DNA of 6,652 nucleotides from Deinococcus depolymerans (GTDB lineage Bacteria > Deinococcota > Deinococci > Deinococcales > Deinococcaceae): contig NZ_BAAADB010000005.1 in assembly GCF_039522025.1 (NCBI RefSeq), forward strand, positions 1-6,652, read 5' to 3'. The position numbers and the translations under genes are program-made. Every line of letters starts with the position of its first letter. The first letter of the stretch is position 1. Of the stretch, positions 1 through 5,575 are shown piece by piece. Under the pieces are notes generated by a model. The model did no database searches. It was given only the letters and a program-made list of their open reading frames with translations, and was not told the origin of the DNA.

Positions 1-116
1 CCTCCAGCGCACACCGGCGATGGCGATTGGGCTGACCGATCGCGTTTGGACGCTGCGAGCGTGGCTGTCACGGCCTCAAGGCGTTCCCTGTCGGGCATAG
101 TTCCAGCCAACTACCA
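1..116 (+). mobile_element. End fragment of an insertion sequence (left copy)
   Basis: These 116 bases are an exact reverse complement of the last 116 bases of the window; the match breaks at 117 versus 6536. They hold the 3' end of a transposase gene, whose stop (98-100) lies 16 bases from the boundary. That is the usual layout at the right end of a simple IS. The terminus, read inward from the boundary, begins TGGTAGTTGGCTGGAACTAT. The other IS end is not in the window, so its family and terminal repeat cannot be confirmed. A genuine telomere-like terminal repeat is the alternative, made less likely by the coding content. Confidence 0.7.
2..100 (+). pseudogene. Transposase, C-terminal 32 residues (partial, runs off window)
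   Basis: The frame from base 2 is open and reads LQRTPAMAIGLTDRVW, then about 16 more residues to a TAG at 98-100. The R-T-P-A-M-A-x-G-L-T-D-x-V-W pattern recalls the C-terminal tail of DDE-type IS transposases; this is from memory of such tails and was not searched. The catalytic domain lies outside the window, so neither the family nor activity can be judged. The stop falls inside the presumed terminal repeat of the IS. An identical copy sits at the other end on the opposite strand. Confidence 0.6.
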
Positions 117-196
117 TACTCGAGCACAGGTCGAAAAAACAGCCGCTGAAAAGCGTGCCAGCCTCTGGCGGCATTCGGTTCAACATGCGGGCATGA
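117..196 (+). pseudogene. 3' remnant of an unknown gene cut by the IS
   Basis: Immediately after the IS boundary, the frame starting at 119 is open for 25 codons and ends in TGA at 194-196. The last residues read GGIRFNMRA. The stop overlaps the ATG of the holin-like gene as ATGA, the typical junction of coupled phage genes. This argues that the frame is the real tail of an upstream gene whose body was replaced by the IS. The fragment is too short to identify. The gene upstream of a holin in phages is often a tail or lysis gene, but nothing here decides that. Confidence 0.4.
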
Positions 197-516
197 TCGG
201 CATCAACGACACCGTCACTTGGTACGTCATCGGCGGCACAGTTCTTCTCGGGATCTTCGCCCAGGCATTCAAAGCCGCCGGCATTCACCCCCCACTGACC
301 ATCCGCGAAATTATCGTCCGCAGTGGCGTGGCCGGAATCGCTGCGCTTACCCTCGGGCTGATCCTGCGGGGACTTGGGAAGCTAGAACTCCACTGGGCGC
401 TCTACATGGGCCTGGGTGGCGTGATCGGGTACTGGGGTCAAGAAGCGCTCGCATGGGCCGTCACGCAAGTACAGCACCGGGCAGGGACCGTGGTGGACCA
501 GGAGAAGGGCGCGTGA
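193..516 (+). CDS. Phage holin-like small membrane protein
   Basis: The product has 107 residues and three predicted membrane spans: about 7-25 (TWYVIGGTVLLGIFAQAF), 42-62 (GVAGIAALTLGLILRGL) and 70-90 (ALYMGLGGVIGYWGQEALAW). A charged, hydrophilic tail follows. The length, the three-span plan and the G-x-I-G-Y-x-G segment in the third span resemble lambda S-type holins, which form lesions in the inner membrane to release endolysin. No endolysin is visible in the window. I chose ATG 193 because the upstream remnant's stop overlaps it as ATGA. A longer version beginning at TTG 46 would start inside the IS and is rejected. The next gene overlaps the stop by GTGA. A general small phage membrane protein is the alternative. 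Confidence 0.6.
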   Translation: MIGINDTVTWYVIGGTVLLGIFAQAFKAAGIHPPLTIREIIVRSGVAGIAALTLGLILRGLGKLELHWALYMGLGGVIGYWGQEALAWAVTQVQHRAGTVVDQEKGA

Positions 517-887
517 TCGACCTCACCGCCACCGTGCCTTACGGGGAGGTGATCGGGACGCTCCTGCGCTACTCGCAGGGCTTCCTGGCCCTCTCCCTCA
601 CCACCGCCTACGCCCGCCAGCGGAGCCCGGCCTGGGTGATCATCGCGGGACTCCTCGCCGCCTTCTGCTTCACGACGGCCCTCGCACTGCCGGTGCCTAT
701 CTCGTGGCAGGGCCTCGCCTGGCTGATCCTGCTAACCCAGATCATTGGCCGGCATGCCCTGGTACCCATTCGAGATGCTGGGGGCCTGTCCTCAGATGAG
801 CTGATGTTTGCCCGTTGTGTGCTGTACGGTGGCAAGAATGGATTCCATAAATGCACGTCTAGAGGCTCTGAATCATGCTGTTCGTAG
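513..887 (+). CDS. Second small membrane protein of the lysis-like pair; 3' end probably truncated
   Basis: A GTG start overlaps the holin-like stop as GTGA, with GGAGAAGGG just upstream as ribosome binding site. The product has 124 residues and about three hydrophobic segments: about 16-33 (LLRYSQGFLALSLTTAYA), 38-58 (PAWVIIAGLLAAFCFTTALAL) and 64-80 (WQGLAWLILLTQIIGRH). Small membrane proteins directly after a holin are often a second holin or antiholin; that role is inferred from position and topology only. The last ~30 residues (GGKNGFHKCTSRGSESCCS) lie where composition turns AT-rich, and they overlap the next gene by 50 bases. The original C-terminus was therefore probably lost when that gene arrived. 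The junction likely lies between about 780 and 838. Confidence 0.55.
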   Translation: MIDLTATVPYGEVIGTLLRYSQGFLALSLTTAYARQRSPAWVIIAGLLAAFCFTTALALPVPISWQGLAWLILLTQIIGRHALVPIRDAGGLSSDELMFARCVLYGGKNGFHKCTSRGSESCCS

Positions 888-1698
888 CTTAGGCAAGCCG
901 ATCACCAATGGTGGACAGCGCATGAATCTTATCGAGTGTGTATGGTCTGGGTTGGAAGCGCCAGCAGATAAAGAGTTGGAAGATATTCACTCCATGCAAC
1001 TGATCTTGCATCAAGTTATTCTGGCTATTTATCGTGAAGTTAAGAAGAAAGATCCTGATGTGGCGTTCTGGATGATTCGCTCTTACATGATAGATCACCC
1101 AGATTACCCCGGTAGCAATTTATTTTCCAAAATTGCTTCAGTTATGGAAGCGTCTTTAGCCCTTCGAAAGAACAGTACAACTGCAGATAACAAGACCTCC
1201 GGTGATAGGAACACTTCGTTTCTTATTTCGAAAGAGGCATATAGATCTGGGGTTGAATTTATATCATCTTGGATGGGATGGATGACACCACTAGTGCAAG
1301 TTTTCAATGGTGATTCTCCTGATTGGCGCATACTTAAGAAGCCGGCAGCCACTAAAATTGAGGAATTTGAAAAGCAATCGAAGGGCAAGGACGGAGTTTT
1401 CTCTATACTCTTCAATTTAATAAGTAAAGACCTGAGAAATTCTATAGCTCATAGTGACATCCAACTAGATTCTTACAATGGTAATGTAATATATAGAAAC
1501 ATAAAGAGTGGAACCGAAAACTCGATTCCATTAATTGAATTTATGACACCGATTCTGGTGATGAGTTATCTGCCGAGTATTTATGTAGGTGCTCTGTCAG
1601 CAATACTTGTTATGGAGTTTGGGCGCACCGAAGACAAACTAAAATTGCCGGTTTTATCTGTCGAAGCTTTTTCAGGAGTGAAGATTGTATCCAAGTAG
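838..1698 (+). CDS. HEPN-motif protein, candidate RNase/defence toxin
   Basis: A 286-residue protein, clearly AT-richer than its neighbours. Residues 200-205 read RNSIAH, preceded by hydrophobic positions (LFNLISKDL). This is the R-x4-H signature of HEPN domains, many of which are metal-independent RNases in toxin-antitoxin, abortive-infection and CRISPR-linked systems. The rest is mostly helical in look, with a hydrophobic stretch at 235-260. I chose ATG 838 over an upstream in-frame TTG at 808 because GGTGG sits five bases before the ATG and 808 lies deep in the preceding gene. No minimal nucleotidyltransferase antitoxin, the usual HEPN partner, is adjacent. The gene is convergent with the terminase-like gene and overlaps it by about 118 bases. 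A non-catalytic HEPN or an unrelated protein with a chance motif remains possible. Confidence 0.65.
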   Translation: MDSINARLEALNHAVRSLGKPITNGGQRMNLIECVWSGLEAPADKELEDIHSMQLILHQVILAIYREVKKKDPDVAFWMIRSYMIDHPDYPGSNLFSKIASVMEASLALRKNSTTADNKTSGDRNTSFLISKEAYRSGVEFISSWMGWMTPLVQVFNGDSPDWRILKKPAATKIEEFEKQSKGKDGVFSILFNLISKDLRNSIAHSDIQLDSYNGNVIYRNIKSGTENSIPLIEFMTPILVMSYLPSIYVGALSAILVMEFGRTEDKLKLPVLSVEAFSGVKIVSK

Positions 1699-2018
1699 TC
1701 CAGGGGGAGCTTTTTATAACTTGCATTCGCCATTCGAGGATCGGTGCTCTGGGCGATGCGGAAGATGTTGTCCTCCACGGCCAGCAGTCGCCGTTGGCTC
1801 GCGATGTCATAGGCAGTGGCGAATGCTTCATGCTCATCCCGCCACCGGTGCACCGTGGCGTATGGGACGCCGGCCACTTGGCAGGCCGTGAGGCAGCCAC
1901 CTTCTTCCGCCAGCACCCGGAGGAAGTGCGCCATTCGGTTATTCCGACTGCGTTGCGCTGGCGTCCAGGTGCCGGGCTCCCCGCCGAGCAGAATGGGCGT
2001 CTGCTCAGGCGCGTCCAT
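1581..2018 (-). CDS. Terminase-small-subunit-like HTH protein, C-terminus replaced
   Basis: The product has 145 residues from ATG 2018, preceded by GGGGGCAGG three bases upstream. Residues 32-73 form a helix-turn-helix region (FLRVLAEEGGCLTACQVAGV, then VHRWRDEHEAF), the arrangement seen in phage terminase small subunits and related DNA-binding proteins: acidic helix, A-x-x-A-G-V turn, T-V-x-R-W-R recognition helix. Small terminases bind the packaging site and hand DNA to the large subunit, which is absent here. Up to about A99 (base 1722) the sequence is GC-rich and family-like. From there the frame runs into the antisense of the HEPN gene, giving about 46 residues with no resemblance. The gene is therefore probably truncated and fused to unrelated sequence. 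The upstream gene overlaps the start by 14 bases, suggesting one operon. Confidence 0.55.
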   Translation of the reverse strand: MDAPEQTPILLGGEPGTWTPAQRSRNNRMAHFLRVLAEEGGCLTACQVAGVPYATVHRWRDEHEAFATAYDIASQRRLLAVEDNIFRIAQSTDPRMANASYKKLPLDYLDTIFTPEKASTDKTGNFSLSSVRPNSITSIADRAPT

Positions 2019-2394
2019 TCGCCTGCCCCCACATGCGGGTTTCCCAATGGACACTCGCGGACATGTCTTCGGCAGTGGCGTACTGGAGCGGTTTCATCAG
2101 GACGCGTCCAGCACCAAGGGGAACAGGCACAACCATGTCTTCCTCCTCCTTCTGGAAAACCTGTTCCTCTGTATGGATCAGGTTCCCGCCGAGGCAGAGG
2201 TTCTGAAGAACGTCGGTGGGAGTGACGGAGTCCTTCAACACGAACTCGCCTTGACCGTCTCGTGTCCACAGCACGACCGGGTACAACGGGCGGTCCCCGG
2301 CCTGTGCCTGCAGCAGCTCCAGCGTCTCCGCCATGGACAACCTATCCCCAGCTTTCACCACACGACCCGTTCCCAGTAACTCGAAGTTCGCCAT
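2005..2394 (-). CDS. Unknown phage/plasmid protein upstream of the terminase-like gene
   Basis: A 129-residue soluble protein with no membrane segment or signal peptide, and one I do not recognise. It begins MANFELLGTGRVVKAGDRLS. It carries an acidic run, QKEEEDMVVP, near residues 81-90, and ends in a polar tail. Backbone-like GC content and a 14-base overlap with the following terminase-like gene support it as a real gene co-transcribed with that gene. The start is uncertain. ATG 2394 has no strong ribosome binding site, and in-frame GTG codons at 2409, 2412 and 2451 are possible; the GTG at 2412 has AGGTG ten bases upstream. A position next to a small terminase is common for small early packaging or DNA-modifying genes, but no function can be assigned. 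Confidence 0.5.
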   Translation of the reverse strand: MANFELLGTGRVVKAGDRLSMAETLELLQAQAGDRPLYPVVLWTRDGQGEFVLKDSVTPTDVLQNLCLGGNLIHTEEQVFQKEEEDMVVPVPLGAGRVLMKPLQYATAEDMSASVHWETRMWGQANGRA

Positions 2395-2669
2395 GCCCGC
2401 ATCGTGCACCACGAACAGCAAACACCTGGCACACCTCGAGGAGGGCCTCACGTGGAGAAAATTTGGGGTGAGAAGGGCGAGTGCCCAGCATGGTCGCTAC
2501 ATGCCACCGGGGTCTATTGATAACGGCGTAAGTTGACATCGCCCATCACTCCCCTGGGTTGGCAGGACGCTGGCCAAGACGTTTTGCGTTTCAACACGGG
2601 TGATGCGGATTTATGCCGTTATCAATAAACGGGGGTGACAGGGGAGAGGTCTGTTAGGGAATCAGGACG
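2395..2669. other. Gene-free gap with long inverted-repeat structure
   Basis: I see no convincing gene in these 275 bases. Short open frames on both strands overlap one another and lack ribosome binding sites. The stretch separates the secreted-protein gene (ending 2670) from the next minus-strand gene (starting 2394). Its main content is the inverted-repeat element at 2515-2627. Confidence 0.5.
2515..2627. repeat. 113-base nested inverted repeat (MITE-like or structured RNA)
   Basis: The outer arms are TATTGATAACGGCGTAA (2515-2531) and TTATGCCGTTATCAATA (2611-2627), complementary at 16 of 17 positions. Further complementary pairs lie inside: ATCGC (2538-2542) with GCGGAT (2605-2610, imperfect), ATCAC (2545-2549) with GTGAT (2600-2604), and TTGGC (2559-2563) with GCCAA (2573-2577). 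All are centred within a few bases of 2571, so the whole unit can fold into one long imperfect hairpin. No clear target duplication flanks it and there is no T-run like a simple terminator. Possible readings are a small non-autonomous element, a replication or recombination site, or a structured untranslated RNA. Confidence 0.6.
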
Positions 2670-3176
2670 TCATGGGTTGGCCATAGCATAGTCGGCGCCC
2701 AGTTTGTCAATCATTTCGAGGGCCAACTGGGTGATTAAGGCCCGCTGGTCGGTCAGGGTCGCATTGGTGCTGACGCCTTTCTTGTGCTGATTGTAGATGG
2801 CAACATTGCTTGGAAGATTGGGAACTTTGGTCAGGGCAAGCAATTCGACGTTGTAACTCCTGGCTTGTGTATTCCCCAGAGCATTACTGGTCGAGAGATT
2901 GAGCCAGAGCCCAACGTATCCAGTGGTTTCACCGCAATTTTGAGCAATAGGGATTCGATATGCAATTAATTTAGTTCTGATACTGCGGGCAATAGTCGTT
3001 GCTAAAGTTCGTTGGCCATCGTCTTGGAGAGGGTCATCAACACGAACGTAACGATCTTCAAAGCAGAATTTCACGCCATTTAGGTTTCGGGGGCTCGTGA
3101 GGCCGATGAGGGGTTCAGCGTAAGTGGCTCCCAGTAGTAGAGAGGTAAGAAGGGGAAGGCATTTCCAGGGGCTCAT
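2670..3176 (-). CDS. Secreted/periplasmic protein of unknown function
   Basis: A 168-residue protein with a clear Sec signal peptide: a short positive start (MSPWK), a hydrophobic core (LPLLTSLLLGA), and a likely cleavage site after A20 (TYA|EP). The mature part has two cysteines, C38 and C81, that could pair in the oxidising periplasm. I recognise no family. The ATG lies only three bases after the stop of the ribbon-helix-helix gene. Its GAGG is just one base away, which suggests translation by re-initiation from the parA operon. An exported protein as third gene of a partition operon is odd, and it may simply be a passenger. The 3' end faces the inverted-repeat structure at 2515-2627. Confidence 0.65.
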   Translation of the reverse strand: MSPWKCLPLLTSLLLGATYAEPLIGLTSPRNLNGVKFCFEDRYVRVDDPLQDDGQRTLATTIARSIRTKLIAYRIPIAQNCGETTGYVGLWLNLSTSNALGNTQARSYNVELLALTKVPNLPSNVAIYNQHKKGVSTNATLTDQRALITQLALEMIDKLGADYAMANP

Positions 3177-3179
3177 GCC

Positions 3180-3521
3180 TCAGAATAGGCGTTGGGTGAG
3201 GCGTTGGGTGATAGTGGCGCGGGTGTGCTCGTCTTCCTGGAGGAGGCGGAGGAGTTCTTCGAGAACAGCTTCCTGCGAGATTGGCCATCCGGCCCGCTTG
3301 AGGTCCATCACGAAGATGTCGAGGGCGGCCTTCTGGCTGGGGCGGACGCGGGTGCTGAAGGCGCGTCGCTCCTCTCGGGCGGGCGCCTGGGGGATGACTG
3401 GTGCAGCTGGGCCGGGCTCCGGCACCAGGGCAGCGCGGGTGGGTGCGCCCTGTTCAGGCGTGGTGTTCTCCCCTTCCCCTGGGCTTGTGACAAAACTACC
3501 GAATCGCGGTTTCTTCGTCAT
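3180..3521 (-). CDS. Ribbon-helix-helix partition (ParB-type) DNA-binding protein
   Basis: A 113-residue protein. Residues 1-50 are proline-rich and look disordered. Residues 52-95 read as a ribbon-helix-helix fold: strand RRAFSTRVR (52-60), helix A PSQKAALDIFVMDLKRAG (61-78), then helix B SQEAVLEELLRLL (82-94). Small proteins of this fold directly downstream of a short ParA act as centromere binders and autorepressors in type Ib plasmid partition (family knowledge). The flexible N-terminal arm would contact ParA. ATG 3521 is chosen because GAGGTG lies five bases upstream and the ATG shares one base with the parA stop (TGATG). A GTG two codons earlier is possible. The likely binding site is the 12-base repeat array before parA. 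Confidence 0.7.
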   Translation of the reverse strand: MTKKPRFGSFVTSPGEGENTTPEQGAPTRAALVPEPGPAAPVIPQAPAREERRAFSTRVRPSQKAALDIFVMDLKRAGWPISQEAVLEELLRLLQEDEHTRATITQRLTQRLF

Positions 3522-4126
3522 CAGCACACCTCGAGTGTGAGACTGAGGACGTCTGCCCAGGCGTTCTCCGATCGGGGGTCAGCGGCGTCCTTCACCAGTA
3601 CGCCCTGCTCGTGTGCCCGTTCGTGGGCGGTGTACCGGCGGATGACGGTCTCGCACACCTGCAGGCCGGCGCTGCGCAGCTCGTCGCGGGCACTCTGGCC
3701 AACGGTACCGACGGGCTGGGCTTTGGTGATGACGATGTACACGCGGTCGAGGTTCGCGTTCGTAGCGGGCAGTTGCTGGAGCAGACGGGCGGTCGCTTCG
3801 ACCTCCACCGAGTTCGGCGCCGTGGGGATCAGGACCACGTCTGCGGAGTGGGTCAGGGCGGCAATGTCTTCCAGGGCCGGGCGCCCTTCAGTATCCACGA
3901 CCAGGTAACGGATCCCGGTGGGGATAGCCTCGCCTTCTTTCAAGACGGTGACGGGTAGCTTTCCCCGCGTGGCCCAGCCGCTGCTGGTCTGGATCGCTGC
4001 ATCCGCGTCGATCAGGGCAGTCTTACCCTTCAGGGACAGGGCGCCGGCGATGTTAACGGCGAGAGTACTTTTCCCGACTCCGCCTTTAAGTGAGGTGAAT
4101 GCGACCACGTGCGGCTTGGCTGTCAT
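3521..4126 (-). CDS. parA: ParA family partition ATPase (short type Ib)
   Basis: A 201-residue ATPase of the ParA/MinD superfamily that drives plasmid or phage-plasmid segregation over the nucleoid. The deviant Walker A motif KGGVGKST spans residues 14-21, with the signature second lysine. Walker A' (LIDADAAIQTSSGWATRG) spans 38-54, and Walker B (YLVVDTEG) spans 74-81. VYIVITKAQP at 129-138 matches the conserved nucleotide-pocket strand. The length fits the short class without an N-terminal helix-turn-helix, so autoregulation should come from the small partner encoded next. An in-frame TGA directly before ATG 4126 fixes the start. No close ribosome binding site is seen; AGAAGG lies 13 bases away. 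The gene is preceded by the repeat array and followed by the ribbon-helix-helix gene with a one-base overlap. Confidence 0.9.
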   Translation of the reverse strand: MTAKPHVVAFTSLKGGVGKSTLAVNIAGALSLKGKTALIDADAAIQTSSGWATRGKLPVTVLKEGEAIPTGIRYLVVDTEGRPALEDIAALTHSADVVLIPTAPNSVEVEATARLLQQLPATNANLDRVYIVITKAQPVGTVGQSARDELRSAGLQVCETVIRRYTAHERAHEQGVLVKDAADPRSENAWADVLSLTLEVC

Positions 4127-4183
4127 TCAGGTGAGCATACCTTCTCGCATACGTGCTCACATACTTTCATTCATGCATGAAAG
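4124..4183. promoter_or_regulatory. Tandem 12-base repeat array: candidate parA operator/centromere
   Basis: Five units with the core CATNC begin at 4124, 4136, 4148, 4160 and 4172, exactly 12 bases apart. Three are CATAC, one is CATTC (containing the parA ATG in reverse) and one is CATGC. On the minus strand the units end in GTATG three times. The array runs from 57 bases upstream of the parA start into the start codon. It also holds a perfect 12-base palindrome (TTCATGCATGAA, 4170-4181) and the inverted repeat GTGAGCA/TGCTCAC (4131-4137 and 4154-4160). Ribbon-helix-helix partition proteins bind short tandem repeats before parA, so autoregulation and centromere function are inferred. Confidence 0.6.
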
Positions 4184-4208
4184 AAAACATGAGAGAGTGA
4201 TGACATTC

Positions 4209-5189
4209 TCACCAGTTTGCAAGAGTATCGCGGAGGTCGTCGACTTCGTAGTTCGCGTACCCGCGCCGGGTGGTCTCAACGGATGCGTGCCCCAGGTGGT
4301 GCGCCACGCGGGCGATGTCGTTGACCTGGCGCAGCAGGCGGGTACCGGCGAGTTTGCGTCCGGGGTGGAAGCCACGGAATTGCACCTCTGCCGCCTTGAA
4401 GGCCTTCTCCATGTGATACCGGGCGGTGGTGACGTGTGAGTACGAGAAGACGGCGCCTTCCGGAGTGGTGCGGCGGCCGTCAGTGGTCTGGCTCGAAGCC
4501 TGCTTGAACTTGCTCAGCACTCGGCGGAGGCTGCCGCTCATGGTCACGACGCGGCCCTTCCTTCCTTTGCCTTGCTGAATGGACACCCGGCGAAGCTCCA
4601 AGTCGATGTCTTGCCATGTCAGAGCGAGGGCCTCGCTGATCCGTAGGCCCGCATGGGAGAGGAGAAGCAGGAGGACCTGGCCCTGAAGGTCGGTCTGCTC
4701 CATCACGGCCGCGATGTCGTCCTCGCTGTAGGGCGGTCGCTTCACGAGTCCGGGTGTGTGATCCCTGGGTACCTTGACATCACGGAAGGGTTCGGCCTCT
4801 GTGGCGCCGGCCCACCGGAGGGCCCGGTACAGGCAGTTCGCCGCGGCGACTTTGAGTTCGACGCCTGCGGGCTTGCGCCCGGAACCCAACATATGCGCTA
4901 CGTACCCGGATGTGTCGCGCCGTCCAGGGCGCAGGAGGTTGATGGCGTTTGAGGTCGCGTACTCGGTGAAGTGCCGGACACCGAGGGTGTATGCCTCGAT
5001 GGTACGTGCACTGGTCAGCAGGCCGCTGGCTCCCTCATGGGTGAGGTAGGCGCGGGTCAGGGCTATCAGCGCTTGGGTGTCTTTGTCTACAGCCGCCGTC
5101 ACGGCCCGTCGGCGGAGTTCGTGATCGGGGAGGCCTGCCCACTGCTGGGCTTGCGCGAGGGCAGTTACCTTGTAAAGAACGAGGGTCAT
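4209..5189 (-). CDS. Tyrosine recombinase / phage-type integrase
   Basis: A 326-residue tyrosine recombinase. The N-terminal part (about 30-145) is the helical core-binding domain; the catalytic domain follows. Catalytic positions visible: R183 in HAGLRISEALAL, a lysine around 208-211 in GKGRKGR, H275 and R278 in FHPGR, H301 in HHLGH, and the nucleophile Y311 (or Y314) in TTRRGYANY. It would cut and join DNA at a specific site, either for integration or for resolving multimers of the element. Y311 lies ten residues after H301 rather than the usual nine. No attachment site is recognised. ATG 5189 overlaps the preceding gene's stop by ATGA and has no ribosome binding site of its own, suggesting translational coupling. 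It is too short for, and unlike, hairpin-telomere resolvases. Confidence 0.85.
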   Translation of the reverse strand: MTLVLYKVTALAQAQQWAGLPDHELRRRAVTAAVDKDTQALIALTRAYLTHEGASGLLTSARTIEAYTLGVRHFTEYATSNAINLLRPGRRDTSGYVAHMLGSGRKPAGVELKVAAANCLYRALRWAGATEAEPFRDVKVPRDHTPGLVKRPPYSEDDIAAVMEQTDLQGQVLLLLLSHAGLRISEALALTWQDIDLELRRVSIQQGKGRKGRVVTMSGSLRRVLSKFKQASSQTTDGRRTTPEGAVFSYSHVTTARYHMEKAFKAAEVQFRGFHPGRKLAGTRLLRQVNDIARVAHHLGHASVETTRRGYANYEVDDLRDTLANW

Positions 5190-5575
5190 ATGACGGATGT
5201 ACTGTATGTGAAAGGATATGACACTCCAGATACAACAATGTAATAGTCGTAATTCTTAGCTAACATTTGGTGATGTATTTCTCCTATCCATTTTCCACTC
5301 AACTTCAAAAAATATACCCAATTTTTTGTGTTGTCATCAATGGTGTAGTAAGATAGCGGTATAGAATAATGCTGACTTATCGTCGCGCCTAAACTTCTAA
5401 TCACTCTAAACAAGGCTCTTTTCTTTATTTTTTTAGCAGAAAGATATTTATGAAGATCCTTATCAATTACATAGATGCGACAGCCTCTAAGTGGGCGTTG
5501 TATTGGGTTCAATTGCCATGCTGCATCTAGAGCGGATGGTGTGAAGAGGAGGCTCTTATCCGTTGGCAGTATCAC
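5186..5575 (-). CDS. AT-rich unknown protein coupled to the recombinase
   Basis: A 129-residue protein from a GTG start, preceded by AGGAT seven bases upstream; an upstream stop is likely but was not used to decide the start. I do not recognise it. It has no signal peptide or clear membrane span. A basic segment (KKIKKRALFRVIRSLG) lies at about 48-63, and an aromatic-rich C-terminal half contains SYYTIDD, WVYFLKLSGKWIG and NYDYYIVVSG. Composition is much poorer in GC than the recombinase it overlaps, so it was probably acquired separately. The TGA overlaps the recombinase ATG as ATGA, which would couple their translation. A role in controlling the recombinase, or a stand-alone accessory function, are both open. 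Confidence 0.6.
   Translation of the reverse strand: MILPTDKSLLFTPSALDAAWQLNPIQRPLRGCRIYVIDKDLHKYLSAKKIKKRALFRVIRSLGATISQHYSIPLSYYTIDDNTKNWVYFLKLSGKWIGEIHHQMLAKNYDYYIVVSGVSYPFTYSTSVI

Noticed and set aside
46..192. Extended N-terminus of the holin-like gene from a TTG at 46.
   Set aside because: The TTG and the first 23 codons lie in the IS end, and the same codons occur at the other window end, where they stop shortly after. ATG 193 fits the ATGA junction and holin length.
219..512. Long plus-strand open frame in front of the second membrane protein.
   Set aside because: It is the out-of-frame shadow of the holin-like gene; Arg/Pro-rich, low-complexity translation. The real start is GTG 513.
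1690..1720. Terminator between the HEPN gene and the terminase-like gene (TCC/GGA followed by TTTTT).
   Set aside because: The stem is only three base pairs, too weak to call.
1610..2269. 219-codon minus-strand frame across the terminase-like gene.
   Set aside because: Rich in Arg, Pro, Ser and Trp, typical of a shifted GC-rich frame. It overlaps two better supported genes in another frame.
3192..3908. 238-codon plus-strand frame opposite parA and its partner.
   Set aside because: Antisense of clearly recognised genes; the translation is Ala/Ser/Arg-rich without motifs.
4124..4183. CRISPR array.
   Set aside because: Units are 12 bases with no separate spacers, and only the five-base core recurs; placement before parA fits an operator.
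4209..5189. Hairpin-telomere resolvase, prompted by the inverted ends.
   Set aside because: The protein is a normal-length tyrosine recombinase of phage-integrase type, and the ends encode an IS transposase tail rather than a resolution palindrome.
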